Positions 13,616 through 23,624 of a stretch of DNA of 40,345 nucleotides are shown one piece after another. Source of the stretch: a virus; IMG/VR virus record IMGVR_UViG_3300005663_000106, positions 1 through 40,345 of that record; one strand, written 5' to 3'. Below the pieces are notes generated by a model that ran no database searches, was not told where the DNA came from, and saw only the letters and a list, made by a program, of their open reading frames with translations. A program made the position numbers and the translations under genes. Position 1 is the first letter of the stretch; every line of letters starts with the position of its first letter.

Positions 13616-16600
13616 CTACCTCTTTAAGTCTGAAATACGAATTTCAAGATCGGGGTGTTCTCTGTTCCATTCCCGCACTTCGACGTTGACCTGATTTACG
13701 TTGCCACGAGCGAGCAAATCCTTGAGCCATACTACCTGATCGCTTTTCATATCGGAGTACGAATACTTCTTTACAGGGAAACCGATAACCGATCCCACTG
13801 CCTTTTCCACACTTGCCCTGCCACGTAGATACTCAATCCCCGCACTAACTGAAATAGGTTCAGCTACCTTAACCGGCAACAGAGCCACTTCCTTCCCAAT
13901 CCTCTTGTAAACATCCAGCGTGGCATCCCCTTTCCTGCGATATTTCTGATGCGTTAAGTCCCACAATCCGCCCGCCAGTGGAGCCAACTTATAGCCGATC
14001 TTCTGGAAAGGATCGGCAAAAAACTCAGGCACTTCATGGTGACTCTTTGAGGGACGCCAGTAAGCCGGGCCGCCCTTGATCGTTCTCTCTTTGCCATTCC
14101 TGTCCATTACCGTATAGCTTGGCTCATCCCACCATCCCCTGACGTTCCACTTGAACCCCCACGGGTTCTGATACATAAACTTGCCTTCGCCGTCCATCTT
14201 TTTCGTAGCTATCCAGTTATACAGATTTGCGCCAGCGTAATAGCCTGCCACACCTGCCACATAGCGACGATACATACTCTCCATCGCGCCCAACTCTTCC
14301 GGCATCAGCCTAACCTTGCGCCGCAGTCTTTCCGGCATCAGCGACTTCACTGAGTTCTTGAAGGCGATGATATGCTCGCGCTGCCAAGTGGGCGAGATAA
14401 ATGTCATCTGGAATGCCTTGCGGCCTGTTGCGCTGAAGTAATACCTCGCCATTACGGTATTGGCCTCCAGTGCGGCGCGAAGATAATCCTCGCCACTGAA
14501 GAAGCTGTCCGCTGCCTGAACTACTTGGCGAGCTATCTGGTCTTCAGTCCAACCCTTCGCCTTGTAAATGGGACGCAACCGAGTGAATTCGTCAACCATA
14601 TACGACCATTTCATGCCCGGCTGAACGATTTCAAATAGCAACTTGGCATTGAGTCGAAGAGGAGCCATCACCGCATTCCCAAGCGCTGCGGCAATGCTTT
14701 TAACCCCGCCCCCTTTTACCGTAAAGAGTATTTCGCCGATGTCGTGCGGCGTTGTGGTGGCTTTGCTTATGACCTGCGCCTCCGCCCCCTGTGCATATAG
14801 ACGGCGAACAATGGGGCCGCCCTCCATAAGTAGCTTATTCCCCCGAATGATGCCGGAAAGGGGGACACGACCAAGCGCAAGTTGATTCTGAGCCAACGAT
14901 CCTATGTGGAAAAGGCTGAACAATTTCGCCGCTTTCAACGCAAACACAAACTGGGCGAGATTGCCATACGTAGGGCGTTTTACGTAGGCTTTGAGTTGGT
15001 GGAAGTACTCCTGCCGTATCCCTATCGGCCCCTGTATCCTATTCAGTATTCCGTTAGCATCCTTCCATACTATCGGCTTGTCGAGGAAGGGATGGTCGAA
15101 TCTTTCGTAGCCTTCCGTCAACTTCTGCTTCTCCAGCAAGTCCCATCGCTCGATCAACCCTGACTGCTGAGGCTTTCCGCGTGAAGTGCGCTTAATCATT
15201 ACGCCCTTAACGCCGGGGACACTATTCAGGCTCTTGTGCAATTCCCGTGTCTGATGTAGTCGTATCATAGATGACGTGAACTGACCGACGATCTCATAGG
15301 GATTATCGGTTGCAGGTTTAAGCCCGACCTTCTCTACCCCTGTTTTATAGTCGGGGATTTTCTTTCTCTTTGCCTGCGGAGCGGTACGTGAGAACTCACC
15401 ATAGTGCGGGCTATATGCCCTACCGGTTTCGGGGTCTTTCCACCATTGAAAGAAGTAATTCTTTTGTGTCATAGGGATGAGTTTGTGTTCCGCATTGATG
15501 GCTACTGCCTTATCGTTGAGCCTCTTCACCTCCACATAGATACTGCGCTCCTGTGCCGACAATCCCTTTACCCGCTTGGGATCTTGCAACGCGTAGATAA
15601 TCTCCATCCGTCTGTCGTGAGGCGTACCCTTTATGCGCTTCGCTCCCTTAATCTTCGTCTGCCAGGCGTAGAGCTCACCCTTTCGGATATTAATGTGATG
15701 CTTGGTGGGAACAGCAGAGACAGACTTTACAAATCCCTCTTCACCGGGACTCTTGAGTCCCTTCAGTTTAGGCGGTTCACGTAGTGCTGCGGCGATTTCG
15801 TCAACCTGCTTGCCAAGTTCGGCGACAACCTTCGGCTTCCCCTTCGGCAGATGTTCCGAGAGTATTACTTCGGGCAACTGGGAAATCTCGCTATCTGGTA
15901 TACCCTGTTTCTTTAGAGACTCCACAAGAGCACGAGTATTCGCCACTCCCTTCAATCCTCTTAAAGCAGCCGCAGTAATCCCTATACCAAAAACAAGATC
16001 AAGTGGATGCTTAAATATCTCCTGACGTGCCTCGTCGATCTCCTCATATGCCGCGAGCCGCTGCTCCGGCGTCCCGCCCAGCATTCTGTATGTTAGGTCG
16101 GGTCTCATTATGGCAGGTAGATAGGCGGTGCCTACCTTGCCCACTAATTCGGGATAAAACTTCAGCAACTCCCACGCCATCGTCAGCGGAGTTCTAACTG
16201 GATGCTCGAAGACCTGTTCGGGCAATGCCGTCGCCTCTATTGGCAGCCGTGCTAATGAGGTTGCAAAGTTCTGAGCAAACCGCAGGTAATCACCTATGCC
16301 ACCCTGTGCTTCCTGTGCCGGGAAGAGTTCCTCAGCCCCCCCGCGAAGACGTTCCAAGAACGATGGCTCGCGTTCCCCGAATGCCTGTTCCTGCGCCTGT
16401 CGCATCAACTCCTCAAACTCGGCTTCAGGTCGTGCCGCTGTTTTTAACTCATCAAAGGCCGTATCCGAGATGTCCTGAAAACCTTCACCCAAGTCCTTCT
16501 GTGTTCTGGCGAGGAAGTCAGACAGCAGGATGTCGGGATCATCGTCACCCGTGAGTTTCGGTATGACGATACTATCCCAAAACTGCATCCTGCGCTCATC

Positions 16601-16666
16601 CCGTTCCTCGAATGACAACGGCTGCCATCGAGGATCAGCGATCACATTTCCCCACGTTATCGCCAT
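13616..16666 (-). CDS. Large internal virion protein (1016 aa)
   Basis: The longest gene in the window. Mostly helical, with a hydrophobic middle (LFSLFHIGSLAQNQLALG near 590 and an Ala-rich stretch near 660) and a basic C-terminus. Position between the transglycosylase and the tail genes, together with the size, fits the large DNA-ejection proteins of podoviruses; parts resemble large polyvalent-protein domains. It contains no evident catalytic motif. It would be packed in the head and leave with the DNA. Assignment rests on synteny more than on sequence motifs. Confidence 0.7.
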   Translation of the reverse strand: MAITWGNVIADPRWQPLSFEERDERRMQFWDSIVIPKLTGDDDPDILLSDFLARTQKDLGEGFQDISDTAFDELKTAARPEAEFEELMRQAQEQAFGEREPSFLERLRGGAEELFPAQEAQGGIGDYLRFAQNFATSLARLPIEATALPEQVFEHPVRTPLTMAWELLKFYPELVGKVGTAYLPAIMRPDLTYRMLGGTPEQRLAAYEEIDEARQEIFKHPLDLVFGIGITAAALRGLKGVANTRALVESLKKQGIPDSEISQLPEVILSEHLPKGKPKVVAELGKQVDEIAAALREPPKLKGLKSPGEEGFVKSVSAVPTKHHINIRKGELYAWQTKIKGAKRIKGTPHDRRMEIIYALQDPKRVKGLSAQERSIYVEVKRLNDKAVAINAEHKLIPMTQKNYFFQWWKDPETGRAYSPHYGEFSRTAPQAKRKKIPDYKTGVEKVGLKPATDNPYEIVGQFTSSMIRLHQTRELHKSLNSVPGVKGVMIKRTSRGKPQQSGLIERWDLLEKQKLTEGYERFDHPFLDKPIVWKDANGILNRIQGPIGIRQEYFHQLKAYVKRPTYGNLAQFVFALKAAKLFSLFHIGSLAQNQLALGRVPLSGIIRGNKLLMEGGPIVRRLYAQGAEAQVISKATTTPHDIGEILFTVKGGGVKSIAAALGNAVMAPLRLNAKLLFEIVQPGMKWSYMVDEFTRLRPIYKAKGWTEDQIARQVVQAADSFFSGEDYLRAALEANTVMARYYFSATGRKAFQMTFISPTWQREHIIAFKNSVKSLMPERLRRKVRLMPEELGAMESMYRRYVAGVAGYYAGANLYNWIATKKMDGEGKFMYQNPWGFKWNVRGWWDEPSYTVMDRNGKERTIKGGPAYWRPSKSHHEVPEFFADPFQKIGYKLAPLAGGLWDLTHQKYRRKGDATLDVYKRIGKEVALLPVKVAEPISVSAGIEYLRGRASVEKAVGSVIGFPVKKYSYSDMKSDQVVWLKDLLARGNVNQVNVEVREWNREHPDLEIRISDLKR

Positions 16667-16678
16667 CTATTGCTCATA

Positions 16679-17131
16679 TTACTGTCGGGATTTCCTTCGA
16701 TTATATTTAGCCATTACATCATCTACGTAGACTTTGGTGGCGGGATGGACTTTCCCGGGGTGTTTTGCAAGGTATGCATCAAGCTTTGGCTCACCAACAT
16801 TGTAACCCGAGAGAGCCAACTCTATGCTTTTGTATTTCCTTATAAGCCGCTTCAATAATTCCGTTCCACCTTCAATACTTTCTGTCGGATTGTAACGATT
16901 TTTGACACCGAGACTTTTGGCGGTAGCCCTCATCAACTGCATTAAGCCTATCTCCCCGTCCTTGCCTTTTGCGTTGGTGTTAAATGAGGATTCTCTCTCG
17001 ACAACAGACAAAACAAGATCGGGATCAACGCCCTTTTGCCTTGCTGTATCCTCTATCATTGTTTCAAGGCTTGTCCTGCTCGGTGCCTTGCCGCTAAAAG
17101 GGCGCTCTTCTTTGCCCGCCACCCTCTTCAA
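16679..17131 (-). CDS. Virion lytic transglycosylase (SLT domain)
   Basis: Cuts peptidoglycan during DNA entry. The SLT signature is present: catalytic Glu47 in VVERESSFN, then GEIGLMQLM, a NPTESIEGGTELL helix and LSGYNVGEP. Length about 150. The start is uncertain: TTG 17129-17131 has no ribosome site and lies inside the preceding gene (38-base overlap), and GTG 17122-17120 is close to a purine run. Coupled translation or a frameshift product with the upstream protein cannot be excluded. Sits among the internal virion proteins, as in other podoviruses. Confidence 0.88.
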   Translation of the reverse strand: MKRVAGKEERPFSGKAPSRTSLETMIEDTARQKGVDPDLVLSVVERESSFNTNAKGKDGEIGLMQLMRATAKSLGVKNRYNPTESIEGGTELLKRLIRKYKSIELALSGYNVGEPKLDAYLAKHPGKVHPATKVYVDDVMAKYNRRKSRQ

Positions 17132-17966
17132 AGAATTGATCCAGTGTGTTTATACCTCCACCTCCCGCCGATGGATGTAGTTTTTCAAAAGCCTTATTAT
17201 AGTCACGGTGAGCTTGATGAAGTAGAGCGTAGAATGTTGTCCACCCCCCTGCCTTTTTCACCGCCTCCTCCCTTGCTTCAGGATCTTCAATAAGTAGAAT
17301 TTGCTCAAGCCTATCACGGGATGCCTTTAGGTTGCTAAACACTCCGCCTTTGCCGGTGAACTCACTGCGACTGTAAAGCCTTTTGACTCCATTGTCATCT
17401 GTCCATTCGATAACGCTGGGGACTTTAGCGACTTCCTTGTCGGCCTTCTCTGCCGCAGCTTTCGCCGTTGCCGCCACGTTAAACCGGTTCATTACACCCG
17501 CAATCTCCGCAATATCAAGCTGTTCAGGATCGCCGGCACCGGTTGCCGTCTGGTAGTCGTAAGGTGTTCCCGCCTCTTCAGCCTCGCCAATCTGCCCGTG
17601 CATTTGTTGCAACAGCGCCCCCACCTCATCGCCATATTTGGGAACAGAATCTTCAATCTGCTCCGTGACATATTTCCGCGCCTTTACGTATTTGGAAGCC
17701 TGTGACGCAGTGGCAGCCTTCGCCGTTGCCGCATCTGCCTTCTCTGTTGCGAGCAATTGACTGTACCGCCGACCCTCGTCACGCCGTCTAAGGAAGCGGG
17801 ACTCCTCAAACTCCCGCCCCTCAAGCCGGGTACGCCGCCTCTCAATCGCCGCTTGCATACGTTCCTGCTCACGCTCATCCTCCCATTCCTTTCGACGGTA
17901 GTATCCGCCGAGTCCCCGTCCCGCAGTCTCGGCAGCGACGTTCAATCCGTATAGCGATATTGGCAT
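17094..17966 (-). CDS. Internal virion protein, coiled-coil (290 aa)
   Basis: Arg/Glu-rich helices fill residues 20-110, followed by Ala/Lys helices and a Gly-rich end. No enzyme motif. Starts on the stop of the upstream gene (TAATG) and runs into the transglycosylase gene, so the three form a translational chain. By position it is an ejection or core protein. The last residues are Gly, Gln, Arg and Pro-rich and probably flexible. Confidence 0.65.
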   Translation of the reverse strand: MPISLYGLNVAAETAGRGLGGYYRRKEWEDEREQERMQAAIERRRTRLEGREFEESRFLRRRDEGRRYSQLLATEKADAATAKAATASQASKYVKARKYVTEQIEDSVPKYGDEVGALLQQMHGQIGEAEEAGTPYDYQTATGAGDPEQLDIAEIAGVMNRFNVAATAKAAAEKADKEVAKVPSVIEWTDDNGVKRLYSRSEFTGKGGVFSNLKASRDRLEQILLIEDPEAREEAVKKAGGWTTFYALLHQAHRDYNKAFEKLHPSAGGGGINTLDQFFEEGGGQRRAPF

Positions 17967-18544
17967 TACACCGGCCTGGATAAATTAGTCCTCGGTCTAT
18001 TCTGTGCGTATCTTGAGCTTGAGCCCGCAGTATTCCGTCCACCGCCAAACAGATAGGGCAGCAGTGAGGCCAGAGATCCCAGTCCACCGCCCGCCGCGCC
18101 AGTCTCCCTATAGTACCCTTCGATTTCGGTTCGATACCTGTCGAGTCTGGATCGTTCCCTCAACTCCGCCCAACGGGAGGTTCTGCCGGCCTTGTCGAGT
18201 TCAAGCTGGAGGGCAGCATCGGAAAAGTCCTGTGACGCAGATTTCTCAATGTCCAACTCCATCTGCGGCAACTGCCCGGAACGGTAGAAGCCGCGAGAGC
18301 CGGCACGGGAGCGGGTAGTCTCAAGCAATCCCTGCTTCTGTCCGCCGATTCTGCGCCTAACGGCATCCAGCATTCGCTTTTCCTGTTCCGGCGTCAGCCC
18401 GCCCGGCGCCTCCTCCGTGCTGGGGAATTGAGGAGCACCGGGACGCTTGCGAAAAAGTCCGGCGATGCCCGGAATTGCAGAGAGTGCCATAGCGAGCGCC
18501 GCCCAGGCGATTGCGTAAATTACTTCAGGCTGTTGTTCTACCAT
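17966..18544 (-). CDS. Internal virion protein with N-terminal membrane helix (192 aa)
   Basis: An N-terminal hydrophobic segment (VIYAIAWAALAMALSAIPGI) is followed by an Arg-rich helical body and a Gly-rich C-terminus (GGGLGSLASLLPYLFGGG). Small podovirus ejection proteins often carry such a membrane-active helix to build the entry channel. Assigned by position next to other core proteins and by this helix. No specific family named. Confidence 0.6.
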   Translation of the reverse strand: MVEQQPEVIYAIAWAALAMALSAIPGIAGLFRKRPGAPQFPSTEEAPGGLTPEQEKRMLDAVRRRIGGQKQGLLETTRSRAGSRGFYRSGQLPQMELDIEKSASQDFSDAALQLELDKAGRTSRWAELRERSRLDRYRTEIEGYYRETGAAGGGLGSLASLLPYLFGGGRNTAGSSSRYAQNRPRTNLSRPV

Positions 18545-18553
18545 TTTGCTATC

Positions 18554-19054
18554 CTACCAAGTTGCGGTTGTACCAGCTACCGTGCCGGTTACAACCCATA
18601 TTATTGTCCTTTGGGCGCCGACCCCATTATGAAGCCTGCATCCAACAGTTGTCACCCTTGAAACCACAACCGTATAATCATCCTCTATGCTGTCAGGAAT
18701 ACCGGCGATAAAGACATAGGCTCGCACGTTAGGTGTCCCGCTGTAAGTATTTGTAAATGTTACATCCACATCAGCACCGTTGGCAACATCGGTTTCTGTT
18801 CCCCGTTCCTGCTTGACGACCTCCCCCGTCGTCGCGCCGGTGGTCTTCCACGAGCCTGCATCCTCTTCGTTGGAGGTCAGGTCACGCTCGAAGACATACT
18901 CGTCATATTCGCTGCCGTTCGCAATCCATACCTTCTCCCCGTCGGCATAGTGCCTACCTTTGACAACGTCGGCGAAATCGGCACGGCGGGGGGAGATCGT
19001 CGGATGCTTGACCGCGGAGCGGATCTCCTGACGAGTTTTGCGGGTATCGGTCAT
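18554..19054 (-). CDS. Tail-associated beta-rich protein (166 aa)
   Basis: ATG 19052-19054 overlaps the preceding stop as ATGA, which fixes the start; the frame extends further upstream without a site. A basic N-terminus is followed by beta-type sequence rich in Thr, Val and Gly (NGADVDVTFTNTYSG, DDYTVVVSRVTTVG). It could be a small tail, fibre or head-tail decoration protein. Not recognised. Confidence 0.6.
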   Translation of the reverse strand: MTDTRKTRQEIRSAVKHPTISPRRADFADVVKGRHYADGEKVWIANGSEYDEYVFERDLTSNEEDAGSWKTTGATTGEVVKQERGTETDVANGADVDVTFTNTYSGTPNVRAYVFIAGIPDSIEDDYTVVVSRVTTVGCRLHNGVGAQRTIIWVVTGTVAGTTATW

Positions 19055-19566
19055 ATTCCGATGGCAACCCAGCGATAATCCCTGTCCCCCCATCCCAGTA
19101 TTCCGCTACCACCTTCCACAACATCAAAAGAGGCAGCGGTGACATTCCGAAGATAGTTAGTGCCCTTGCTCCTGAAGTCAGCATGGTCGGTGCCACCCTC
19201 CATATAAAGTACAATTAGCGGGATTTCGTCAAAGGCTACACCAGTAAAAGTAATCGTATCGGTTCCATTAAAAGAGATTGTGTCAGAACCTGTCTTGAAA
19301 CGTATCGTTCCGCGAGTGCCGTTACTGGCGGCCAAATCTATACGATCTCCGGCAATCGCAGTCATTAACTTACTGTTTACACCATCATGGTCGTGTCCGC
19401 CGGAGGTGTCAAAGAGTGTCTTGGCTTCGCCGATTCCTTCATCGGCGATATTATCGTCGTCAATGTCGTTGACCTGCGCCTCAACCTCGTCAAAGTTCTC
19501 GTTTACATCCGTTCCTGATGCAGGTGCATCCCGCTTAAACGAATGTGGTACTGCTAAGGAGCCCAT
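19051..19566 (-). CDS. Tail fibre-like structural protein (171 aa)
   Basis: The N-terminal half includes a helical repeat (EVEAQVNDIDDDNIADEG) and the motif GGHDHDGVNSK, which occurs in phage tail and baseplate proteins. The second half is beta-rich with repeated Thr and Asp-Thr pairs. It overlaps the start region of the next gene and the end of the nozzle-like gene. Probably attached to the tail. Exact role unknown. Confidence 0.6.
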   Translation of the reverse strand: MGSLAVPHSFKRDAPASGTDVNENFDEVEAQVNDIDDDNIADEGIGEAKTLFDTSGGHDHDGVNSKLMTAIAGDRIDLAASNGTRGTIRFKTGSDTISFNGTDTITFTGVAFDEIPLIVLYMEGGTDHADFRSKGTNYLRNVTAASFDVVEGGSGILGWGDRDYRWVAIGI

Positions 19567-22367
19567 TTTAACCCCGTATGTATTTTGTAGCCCAGCGAAA
19601 GAGCCGTAAGCTCAAACTTACTTGCTGTTCTTAACATAATTTCCAATTCTATAAACTTCCCCTCAGCATTTTCAGGGAAGTTTAGTTCGGATATGATTTC
19701 GTCTATGTCAGACCATATCATTGTATCGCTATCATAAATTATAAAATGATCGCCACTTGCGGGATTACTCGTCCAGGTTCCACTTATGGTAAGCGTGTCT
19801 GCGGTATTGGATGCTATCGTGGCGGTTTCGGTTGTATCGTCGGCGTGTTCTACCCATACAATATCACCGGCATAGGCATTGACTGTCCAACTTTCGCCAG
19901 AATCAGTAAGTGTATCATTTGTGCTACTGGTTGCATCACCAGTACGCCTTGCCCATTTATTGTTCCCCCAACTTGTATCTCCCTGACTTGGAGTTACCTG
20001 AAAACTACCGCCAGCACCCTCCCCGCCGTCCATTGTCCAGCTTATCGTAACCGTACCTGTTCCGAATATCCGTACCATTAGCTCCAGCAGCCACTTCAGC
20101 AGGCGGACAGAGTCGATGACCAGCATCGGCGTCCGCCACCTGATGCGGATGTTCTGCGTTGCATCGTCGAGGACAATTACGTAGTAGTCTGAAGAGGCGG
20201 GATTCTGCGTCCACGTCCCGCTTCTGGTAATCTCTGTTCCCGTGTTCGAGGTTATCGTGGCGGACTCAGGGGTTGCGCCATCGTAATAATGCACGTAGAT
20301 CGTGCCCGTAGCCCATTCATTTGTTGTCCAAGCTGCAGCACTATCGGTAAGCGTAGAAGCTCCGCCACTCGTCGCCTGACCGGAGTCGCCGTCCACCTCA
20401 TTCATCGACTCGGTGTTATCCTCAAGGGTTACGATATTGTGATAATCGCCCCTGTACAATTCGTTCTCATCATCCTGTCCCTGCCACACGCACCACGCCG
20501 TTGCGCCAAGATGCGGGATAAAGAACCACTGACCCGTGTCCAGCCTGTAGACCAAAGTCCCATTCGCCTGCGGATGCCCCCCACCGCCATCGTCGGCAAC
20601 CTTAGTGCTACTCTCCAGAATAGAACCATGATCACCGAGTGAGCCATCGTAAAGTCCACGCTCGTCGTCCAGCGTCAACGAAATCCAAGCCTCGTTCCGC
20701 GCCTCGTGGTAGACCACCCGGGTATCGGTAGCGATCTTCGACTGGACTACCTTGCTCCAGCGTCCGATGACGTTCGATCCCTTCTCGCTATGCGAGATGC
20801 GCGAAAGCCGCCTGCCGTCCCAAGCCCATATCCCTGCAAGGTTTACGAACACCAGCACCCCGTCGCAGTCCGTTAGGCACTCCTTGTCGAGCGTTCCGAC
20901 GGACAGCACCCGTGCCGTGAAGTTCCATTCGTAAGGATGCCCCTTGACGTTCATTACCGCCGTTGATAGCCGCTTGAAGATGTAGAGTTGCCCCTGGAAC
21001 TTGATGAGGGCGGTTATCCTGTCTCCGTCGTCGGGATCGATGTCAACGTAGTTGGCTATCGGGAAGTAATCGGGCTGATCCTCCATTGAGTAGTACAGGC
21101 GATTAGGTTCGTCGGGATCACCTGCAATGAACGCCCTGACATTACTCTCGCCGAACATAATACAGTACCGGCAGTTTTTCGGTACGGTATGATCTTCGGG
21201 CGCGGTGGCGTGATCGCCGTGATAGAGCGTATTCCCCGTAATGTCATTCGTGTTGTCGATGAAGCCTGCCGTTACCCAATAGTATTGACCTGCGATTATG
21301 TCATCGGCGGGACTGGTCGTAGCTTGCCCGTCAGACGCCACCACCGTCAATTCCGTGTCATTTACCGGTGCAACTGACACTTGGTATACTGTGGATTTCC
21401 CAATCATATAAAAGGCGTCGCCCACCGTTATACCATCACCATCGAAATCTGTGCCAATCCCAGTAACCAAACCAGTAGCTCCATTGAGAGCAACTGTGCC
21501 TGCCCCTTCCGCATCCGTATAGGAGATAACCCCCTTTGTTAGCGTTGCCGCCAGATGTCTGTCAGTTCCAGAGACACCATCGGCAGGCGCACGATATATC
21601 CTTATCTGATCGGCGAACTCATTCTCGTAGTCATAGTTATTGACGATTGACCATGTTAGGGGATTAACGTATACCCAGACCTTCTTGGTCGCTCCACTCG
21701 GATTGTACTCAAGTCTATTGGCGGTCGTCGAGGCGTTCCCCTCCAGTGAACGGGTGCTGTCGTAAAGGCTTACGGAATAGTTGACGGTTACATCCGCCAG
21801 GTTGCCCGCCGCGTTCTGCTCCACTGAAGCCAGTGCCTCCGTTGCATTGGAAAACTGCCGGTAGCCCCAACTGCCAACACTCGTGCCGTCGTACTTGATC
21901 GGACGGTTGTAGCCGTCGGTCAGGTAGAGGATATCCTTGTAGATCAGGTGGTCGAAGACGCGATTGGTGTATGAGTAGTGCAGGTTTCCCAATGCAGCAC
22001 CGTAGAGCAGGTTCGAGGGAATGAGATACCACGACGAGTACGCCACGCTGCCTGGACTCAACAGTGGAACCCACGCCCCGCCGGCGTAGTTCAGTATGTT
22101 ATCCCACGCCAGCGCCAGAAACTTCTTTGTCGTGCCGTCCTGTTGAACGTACCGGATGAGCGTATTCGGTCGATCCGCCATCTTGTAGTTCAGAGTAGAG
22201 TGCTTGGAGTTGCCCCTGACCTTTGACAGCATCCCACCGTGTGGACGGAGTGACTCCAGTATTCGTGCATAGACCGACAGTGCCGACCCGGACTTCACCA
22301 TAATGGGATTGTCGTCTTCTTTCAACCCCTTGAACTCGGTGATGCTATTTTCAAGCATCTGGGTCAT
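19554..22367 (-). CDS. Short-tail nozzle-like protein (937 aa), T7 gp12-like position
   Basis: Very large, beta-rich with aromatic residues and Asp/Gly turns, no catalytic motif. It follows the adaptor gene with an ATGA overlap, the order of adaptor then nozzle in podoviruses. Two copies of a domain occur at about 666-735 and 808-878, each with TLTDS near its start, SNT in the middle and SGTW before NPAS. They look like accessory domains on a core tail tube protein. The length is above the usual nozzle size, which the extra domains would explain. Confidence 0.7.
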   Translation of the reverse strand: MTQMLENSITEFKGLKEDDNPIMVKSGSALSVYARILESLRPHGGMLSKVRGNSKHSTLNYKMADRPNTLIRYVQQDGTTKKFLALAWDNILNYAGGAWVPLLSPGSVAYSSWYLIPSNLLYGAALGNLHYSYTNRVFDHLIYKDILYLTDGYNRPIKYDGTSVGSWGYRQFSNATEALASVEQNAAGNLADVTVNYSVSLYDSTRSLEGNASTTANRLEYNPSGATKKVWVYVNPLTWSIVNNYDYENEFADQIRIYRAPADGVSGTDRHLAATLTKGVISYTDAEGAGTVALNGATGLVTGIGTDFDGDGITVGDAFYMIGKSTVYQVSVAPVNDTELTVVASDGQATTSPADDIIAGQYYWVTAGFIDNTNDITGNTLYHGDHATAPEDHTVPKNCRYCIMFGESNVRAFIAGDPDEPNRLYYSMEDQPDYFPIANYVDIDPDDGDRITALIKFQGQLYIFKRLSTAVMNVKGHPYEWNFTARVLSVGTLDKECLTDCDGVLVFVNLAGIWAWDGRRLSRISHSEKGSNVIGRWSKVVQSKIATDTRVVYHEARNEAWISLTLDDERGLYDGSLGDHGSILESSTKVADDGGGGHPQANGTLVYRLDTGQWFFIPHLGATAWCVWQGQDDENELYRGDYHNIVTLEDNTESMNEVDGDSGQATSGGASTLTDSAAAWTTNEWATGTIYVHYYDGATPESATITSNTGTEITRSGTWTQNPASSDYYVIVLDDATQNIRIRWRTPMLVIDSVRLLKWLLELMVRIFGTGTVTISWTMDGGEGAGGSFQVTPSQGDTSWGNNKWARRTGDATSSTNDTLTDSGESWTVNAYAGDIVWVEHADDTTETATIASNTADTLTISGTWTSNPASGDHFIIYDSDTMIWSDIDEIISELNFPENAEGKFIELEIMLRTASKFELTALSLGYKIHTGLKWAP

Positions 22368-23056
22368 CGGCCACCCATCACGTCTCGCACTCCACCGACA
22401 GTCACGCCGGACAAGCCGTACCGATTGAAGTACTCTCGGTTGATGATGACAATTCCCCGCTCATACCGCCCGTCATACCTGTCGGAAAGCGGTAGATTGC
22501 GGGACTTCTTGGACGCAGCATCCCTTACCGTACCGTCCACAACAAGCCTGTGTAGGTAGAGGGGGAGTGTCATGTTGCCGCTCTCGGAGGGCTTCTTCAT
22601 ATAGATGAAGCGATAAGTCCTGCCGGAGACGGGGATGGGGTAGAGTTCAAACGTGGCTCGTCCGCCTGATCCCGAACCGGCAAGATCGAAGATGCTGTAT
22701 ATTCTTGTGCTGGTAGAGTCCTGCGCCAGTTCGTCTTCGTTACTCCGTATCTCCTGAAGCACGTCAGGGGTAACGAGTGTCCACGGAACACCAAACTTGC
22801 CGTCGCTCTCATAAACAAGAAACTGGATAGGTTCGATATTGGCAATCGACAGGTGAAGGTATCCCGCGCCACTCGTATATGTGGATTGCGTTCTGCCAAT
22901 CAATGGGTTCAGCGCATCCGGCACGACCCTCTCGGATACGTCCCGGATATTATCCACCAGCCAGTCATCGATCTCGTCGTTAGCCCAGAAGGCTGGAGTA
23001 CTCTCGCCGAGAATCCGCCGGACTCGTGTTCTGAGGTCATCTCTCGTAACAGTCAT
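22364..23056 (-). CDS. Head-tail adaptor protein (gp11-like)
   Basis: 230 residues; helical N-terminus (DDLRTRVRRILGE, FWANDEIDDWLVDNI) and a mixed C-terminal domain (VIINREYFNRYG). The N-terminal pattern, a DxLR motif with W-x-N-DEI, is common in phage adaptor proteins that join the portal to the tail. Position between capsid and nozzle genes agrees. Starts at ATG 23054-23056. No signal or membrane segment. Confidence 0.78.
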   Translation of the reverse strand: MTVTRDDLRTRVRRILGESTPAFWANDEIDDWLVDNIRDVSERVVPDALNPLIGRTQSTYTSGAGYLHLSIANIEPIQFLVYESDGKFGVPWTLVTPDVLQEIRSNEDELAQDSTSTRIYSIFDLAGSGSGGRATFELYPIPVSGRTYRFIYMKKPSESGNMTLPLYLHRLVVDGTVRDAASKKSRNLPLSDRYDGRYERGIVIINREYFNRYGLSGVTVGGVRDVMGGR

Positions 23057-23112
23057 CTACAGACCCCTTTAGACAGGGGGAGACCAGAGCCTCCCCCTGT
23101 CCGATAGAGTGT

Positions 23113-23613
23113 TTACGGCTTGAACAGGCAGTTATGCAAGTATGCAGGGGAACAGTCGAGTGAGCTGCCGTTATCGTCGGTGAAGGTCGTGGAATCACCC
23201 AACGTAAATGCAAAGACAAGATGTTCCTCACCTGCCGCCATCGTGTCGGCCTCACCGTCAGTGGAGTGCCCGATAAGGGGGTCTTTCAATGAGACCCCTG
23301 CATCGTCACGCACGGTTGCCATATAGCCGGATACCTGAATCCAGCCGTATGAGTTCTGCGCAATGCTGACGATGGCAACACCCGCAACGAGCGGACTGTC
23401 TACGCTTATGTCGTTGTGGACGTTGAAGAGGTCGAAGTTCGCCAAGTCAGCTTGGTAAACAACCTCACCCTGCAACAGGGCTGCCGTTACGTTCTTGATG
23501 TAGCGGTAAGCCTTTAGCCCATCGATACTAAACCTGAGTTCGCCGAGTACTTCGAGTTGGGTCGTACCCGTTACCGTCAACTGTCCTTCGTGTATTGCCT
23601 TTAGAAGTGCCAT
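23113..23613 (-). CDS. Capsid decoration-like protein, copy 2
   Basis: 166 residues, clearly paralogous to the next upstream gene: both start MALLKAIH, share TVTGTTQLE or close, a PLVAGVA segment in the middle, GYGW-type and DGEAD stretches, and end LHNCLFKP. Beta-rich, no signal. The location just after the major capsid gene suggests a head decoration or head fibre. Good AAGGAGG site before ATG. Confidence 0.7.
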   Translation of the reverse strand: MALLKAIHEGQLTVTGTTQLEVLGELRFSIDGLKAYRYIKNVTAALLQGEVVYQADLANFDLFNVHNDISVDSPLVAGVAIVSIAQNSYGWIQVSGYMATVRDDAGVSLKDPLIGHSTDGEADTMAAGEEHLVFAFTLGDSTTFTDDNGSSLDCSPAYLHNCLFKP

Positions 23614-23624
23614 TATTGCCCTCC

